From Haliea salexigens DSM 19537 (GTDB lineage Bacteria > Pseudomonadota > Gammaproteobacteria > Pseudomonadales > Halieaceae), in assembly GCF_000423125.1 (NCBI RefSeq), contig NZ_AUHJ01000002.1, forward strand, positions 62,001 through 126,000: a DNA stretch of 64,000 bases, given 5' to 3'. The position numbers were made by a program, and so were the translations under genes. Of the stretch, positions 61,501-64,000 are shown piece by piece (the stretch's first letter is position 1; each line of letters starts with the position of its first letter). The notes beneath the pieces were generated by a model, which saw nothing but the letters and a program-made list of their open reading frames with translations, was not told where the DNA came from and ran no database searches.

Positions 61501-62435
61501 TGTGGGCCCGCACCAGCTTCGAGATTGCCCGATTGCGCGATAACCCGGAGTGCGCGGAGGAAGAGTATCAGCGCGTGCTGGAGGAAGACCCGGGGCTGTC
61601 TGCGCACGCCACGTTCGATCCCGCCGAGGACATCGCGGCGCCCTACATCAATCGTGGGCTGCGGCCGCGCGTGGCGATTCTGCGCGAGCAGGGCGTCAAC
61701 GGGCACGTCGAGATGGCGGCGGCCTTTCACCGGGCGGGTTTCACGCCGGTCGATGTGCACATGAGTGATCTGTTGGCGGGCAGGCGTGAGCTCGCCGAAT
61801 TCAAGGGGCTGGCAGCCTGTGGCGGCTTCTCTTATGGCGATGTGCTGGGCGCCGGCGCCGGCTGGGCCAAGAGCATTCTCTTCAACAGCGCGCTGCGCGA
61901 CCAGTTCGCCGCGTTCTTCGCGCGGGAAGACAGTTTCACCCTGGGTGTGTGTAACGGCTGCCAGATGGTTTCGGCGCTTGCGGAGCTGATTCCCGGCGCA
62001 GGCCATTGGCCGCGTTTTGTGCGTAATCGCTCCGAGCAGTTCGAGGCCCGCCTGGCGCTGGTGCGGGTGGAAGAGAGCCCCTCGGTGTTGCTCGCTGGCA
62101 TGGCGGGCTCGCACCTGCCCATCGCTGTGGCCCATGGCGAGGGGCGCGCCGAATTCGCGCGGGCCGAGGGCGCAACGCAGTGTGACGCCGGGGGTGCTAT
62201 CGCCCTGCGTTATCTGGAGAACGACCTGTCCGTGGCGCAGCGCTACCCCGCCAACCCCAATGGTTCGCCGCTGGGCATTGCGGGCCTGGCCAGTCTCGAC
62301 GGGCGCGCAACGATCATGATGCCGCACCCGGAGCGGGTGTACCGGAGTGTGCAGCACTCGTGGGCACCAGCAGGTTGGGGTGAAGATGCGCCCTGGCTGC
62401 GCTTGTTCCGCAACGCCCGTCACTGGGTCGGCTGA
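58551..62435 (+). CDS. purL: Phosphoribosylformylglycinamidine synthase
   Basis: 1294 residues, the full-length single-chain form (E. coli 1295). It converts FGAR to FGAM in purine synthesis using ATP and glutamine. The N-terminal domain starts [18 protein letters not shown]; the synthetase part has HSEH-like [46 protein letters not shown]; the C-terminal amidotransferase has the nucleophile in [12 protein letters not shown] and the His/Glu pair in [13 protein letters not shown]. The start at 58551 aligns with E. coli; an ATG 14 codons earlier would run through the leader hairpin. Ends 113 bp before secD. Confidence 0.97.
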   Translation: MLILRGTSALSPFRRDKLTQKLAAIDPAIRLHGGYFVHFAQLGDELSPEREALLKQLLGEVPETPAAPQQGELLLVVPRPGTISPWSSKATDIAHNCGFAELRRLERGVAWYLTLPAGLPAASHTAVQALLHDRMTESVLPSLEAASALFREQSPAALSTVDILQGGRAALETADANLGLALADDEIDYLVQAFTGLGRNPSDVELMMFAQANSEHCRHKIFNASWTIDGVEQDHSLFGMIRNTYACGGEGVLSAYSDNAAVVAGHHAGRFYPDPQTAEYGFSQEPVHLLMKVETHNHPTAIAPFPGAGTGAGGEIRDEGAVGRGSKPKVGLTGFSVSNLQIPGYIQPWESDYGKPTRIVSALDIMLEGPIGGAAFNNEFGRPNLCGYFRSFELDVPGVSGVERRGYHKPIMIAGGYGNIREEHVQKGDFAPGAQLIVLGGPAMLIGLGGGAASSMASGASAEDLDFASVQRQNPEMERRCQEVIDRCWQLGAENPIAFIHDVGAGGLSNALPELVKDGGRGGRFALRNVPNDEPGMAPLEIWSNESQERYVLAVEPAQLQRFEDICRRERCPYAVVGEATAEQHLTLEDSHFGNAPVDLPMSVLFGKPPKMQREVTRHPLSLPPLTLDMPVREAVERVLQLPAVASKQFLITIGDRTVTGMVARDQMVGPWQVPVADCAVTTVSYDSVLGEAMAMGERSPLALVDGPASGRMAIAEAITNLCAAPVAALADIRLSANWMCAAGYGREDEVLFDTVRAVGMELCPALGITIPVGKDSMSMRTTWQADGEQRAVTAPVSLVVSAFAPVTDVRLALTPELSTDADAELWLLDLGRGAGRLGGSALAQVYGQVGEDVPDIDRPADLAAFFALVQALLQAGKLLAYHDRSDGGLLTTVLEMAFAGRCGLELDLAFLAGTPLQQLFAEEAGAVLQVAAGHVAALRKQAAALGLADCLFPLGRAVPGERVVIRSAGDVVLDDQRSRLQAVWARTSFEIARLRDNPECAEEEYQRVLEEDPGLSAHATFDPAEDIAAPYINRGLRPRVAILREQGVNGHVEMAAAFHRAGFTPVDVHMSDLLAGRRELAEFKGLAACGGFSYGDVLGAGAGWAKSILFNSALRDQFAAFFAREDSFTLGVCNGCQMVSALAELIPGAGHWPRFVRNRSEQFEARLALVRVEESPSVLLAGMAGSHLPIAVAHGEGRAEFARAEGATQCDAGGAIALRYLENDLSVAQRYPANPNGSPLGIAGLASLDGRATIMMPHPERVYRSVQHSWAPAGWGEDAPWLRLFRNARHWVG

Positions 62436-62444
62436 CGCGGCCCC

Positions 62445-62472
62445 TTGTGACCCCCCTTTGATTCCTTATAAT
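62445..62472 (+). promoter_or_regulatory. Sigma-70-type promoter upstream of secD
   Basis: A perfect TATAAT (62467-62472) is spaced 16 bases from TTGTGA (62445-62450). It lies just after the purL stop and about 77 bases before the secD ATG, so secD likely has its own promoter. Confidence 0.6.
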
Positions 62473-62548
62473 GACCGACTTTCCATTCCCGGCAAGGGTG
62501 CGCGACGAGCGCACCGGCCGAGGCCCGGTCTCCTGTTAGAGCCTGATT

Positions 62549-64000
62549 ATGTTGAATAAGTATCCATTGTGGAAATATCTCCTGGTGCTGGCGGTGCTGG
62601 CGATCGGCTTGCTCTATGCCGCACCCAACCTGTACGCGCCGGACCCGGCCCTGCAGATCACGGGGGAGAGCAGCGCCCAGATCATCGACGAGCGCACGCT
62701 CAGCCGCGTCACCGGCGCGCTGGAGGAGGCCGGCATTGAGCATTTTGGCGAAGTTATTGATCCGGGCGGCCGCAACGCGCTGGTGCGCCTCGGCGATGCG
62801 GAGCAGCAACTTATTGCGCAGGCGAGAGTGCAGCGCGCCCTGGGCGATGGCTTCATTGTGGCACTGAACCTGGCGCCGACCACGCCTGAATGGCTCAGCG
62901 ACCTGGGCGGTCAGCCCATGAAGCTGGGTCTGGATTTGAGCGGCGGCGTGCACTTCAAGCTGGAGGTGGATGTGGATGCCGCGATGGAGCGGCGGCAGGA
63001 ATTCTACGAAACCGCCATTCGCCGCGCACTGCGTGACGAGCGGATCCGGGGCATCGTCGGGCGTGAGGGAGATTTGTCGGTCACGGCGCGCCTGCGCAGC
63101 GAAGAAGACCGCGAGAGCGCGCGTACACTCATCGCTGATAATCACCCTGAACTGCTGCTGGAGCGCGGCGGGGAAGGCGAGAGCTGGACCATCACCGCTT
63201 CCATGACCGAGCAGATGCGCACGGAAATCGCCAATTACGCGGTGTCGCAGAACCTGACCACGCTGCGCAACCGGGTCAACGAACTGGGTGTGTCGGAGCC
63301 GCTGGTACAGCGCCAGGGCCAGAGTCGCATCGTGGTGGAACTGCCCGGCATTCAGGACACCGCGGAAGCGAAGCGGATTCTGGGCACGGTGGCAAATCTG
63401 GAATTCCGGCTGGTGGCGAACCTGGATGCGCCGGAGTCGGAAAAGCAGCGCTTTGAATACCGCAGCGAAGACCGCGCCGGCTCCTTCGAGTGGCTGGAGC
63501 GCGACATCATCATTACCGGTGAGCGCGTGGCGAACGCCCAGGCCAGCTTCGACGAGAATGGCCGCCCCAACGTGCAGATCAGCCTCGATGGCGAGGGTGG
63601 CACGCTGATGTCCCGTGCCACGCGCAACAACGTCAAGCGGCGCATGGGTGTGCTGTTTATCGAACGCAAGTTCCGCACCCGCTACGAGCTGCAGGAGGAT
63701 GGCAGCGAGAAAGCCGTGCAGATCCCCTACGACGAACGCAAGTTGCTTACCGCACCGGTGATTCAGTCTGCGCTCGGCGCCCAGTTCCAGATTACCGGGC
63801 TGGACAGCCCGCTGGAGGCTTCCGAGCTGGCCCTGATGCTGCGCGCCGGGGCGCTTGCGGCGCCGATCTCCTTTGTCGAGGAGCGCACGGTGGGCCCTTC
63901 GCTGGGCGCCGAGAACATCCGCCTGGGTGTGAAGTCGGTGCAGTTCGGCCTGGCACTGGTGGTGTTGTTCATGATTCTCTATTACCGCGTGTTCGGTGTT
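62549..64000 (+). CDS. secD: Protein translocase subunit SecD (5' part, runs off the window)
   Basis: 484 codons are inside the window and the frame is open at the edge. The start MLNKYPLWKYLLVLAVLAIGLLYAAPNLYAPDPALQI matches E. coli SecD (first membrane helix and the DPA-x-QI motif). The first periplasmic domain follows with MKLGLDLSGGVHFKLEVD and VNELGVSEPLVQRQG, then the P1 region; the second helix begins at VQFGLALVVLFMILYYRVFGV. SecD with SecF uses the proton (or Na+) gradient to pull secreted proteins across the membrane. yajC, its usual upstream neighbour, is absent; purL is there instead. Confidence 0.96.
   Translation, partial: MLNKYPLWKYLLVLAVLAIGLLYAAPNLYAPDPALQITGESSAQIIDERTLSRVTGALEEAGIEHFGEVIDPGGRNALVRLGDAEQQLIAQARVQRALGDGFIVALNLAPTTPEWLSDLGGQPMKLGLDLSGGVHFKLEVDVDAAMERRQEFYETAIRRALRDERIRGIVGREGDLSVTARLRSEEDRESARTLIADNHPELLLERGGEGESWTITASMTEQMRTEIANYAVSQNLTTLRNRVNELGVSEPLVQRQGQSRIVVELPGIQDTAEAKRILGTVANLEFRLVANLDAPESEKQRFEYRSEDRAGSFEWLERDIIITGERVANAQASFDENGRPNVQISLDGEGGTLMSRATRNNVKRRMGVLFIERKFRTRYELQEDGSEKAVQIPYDERKLLTAPVIQSALGAQFQITGLDSPLEASELALMLRAGALAAPISFVEERTVGPSLGAENIRLGVKSVQFGLALVVLFMILYYRVFGV

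Noticed and set aside
60942-62423. A 493-residue minus-strand frame within purL
   Set aside because: Antisense to conserved purL amidotransferase and synthetase motifs; Arg/His/Gln-rich with no domain.
1-64000. CRISPR arrays, tRNA or rRNA genes, attachment sites
   Set aside because: No regularly spaced repeat array, no cloverleaf-like or rRNA-like stretch, and no integrase was found by eye; the only mobile element seen is the IS at 8112-8819.

Overview
The window reads as chromosomal DNA of a Gram-negative gammaproteobacterium, probably marine. The evidence is the tadA / mltF / purL neighbourhood known from enteric bacteria, lipoprotein and Sec signals of the usual proteobacterial kind, a NhaD sodium/proton antiporter, a BCCT osmolyte carrier, polyamine and ammonium uptake, and two flavin monooxygenases. 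A Halieaceae-like host is a guess from gene content, not shown by the sequence. By eye the left quarter is less GC-rich than the right half. No rRNA, tRNA, CRISPR array, prophage or replication origin was seen.

Left part (1-16.4 kb): a signalling-rich region. It holds a tautomerase, a decayed sterol-desaturase-like gene, a GAF-PAS-GGDEF cyclase, an esterase, a tandem universal stress protein, NhaD, a GAF/Cys-pair protein, a response regulator with a degenerate HD-GYP domain, and a very large REC-EAL-PAS-kinase-REC hybrid sensor. A 708-bp IS1595-type insertion sequence with a perfect 8-bp target duplication has cut off the sensor's last ~32 codons. Further right are a NarL-type regulator, its MASE1 histidine kinase, and a diguanylate cyclase. 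The sensor domain of that cyclase carries the ethylene/copper-binding residues of plant ETR1 at identical spacing.

Middle (16.4-37.7 kb): a DUF3089 lipoprotein, an L,D-transpeptidase, a MacAB/YbbP-like exporter (ATPase, FtsX-type permease, HlyD adaptor), and a complete potFGHI polyamine importer. Divergent from potF is a tightly overlapping cassette: isopenicillin-N-synthase-like oxygenase, unknown protein, GNAT-like protein, then an orphan substrate-binding protein. After that come a DMT transporter, a DUF808 protein, an EAL protein and HD-GYP protein pair, and a CBS-MgtE channel.

Right part (37.8-64 kb): a Baeyer-Villiger-type monooxygenase; an amidohydrolase operon with two small proteins, one LysM-like, facing an AraC regulator; a Coq4-like protein; an ammonium channel; a TetR-monooxygenase-hydrolase operon; BCCT plus universal stress protein; and two tandem, overlapping TPR-GT41 (O-GlcNAc-transferase/SPINDLY type) proteins. 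The housekeeping block tadA, mltF, purL and secD follows, with an acyl-CoA-dehydrogenase-fold flavin monooxygenase between mltF and purL. secD runs off the end.

The most notable items are the ETR1-like cyclase operon, the transposon-truncated PDE-kinase, the uncharacterised oxygenase cassette, and the paired GT41 enzymes.
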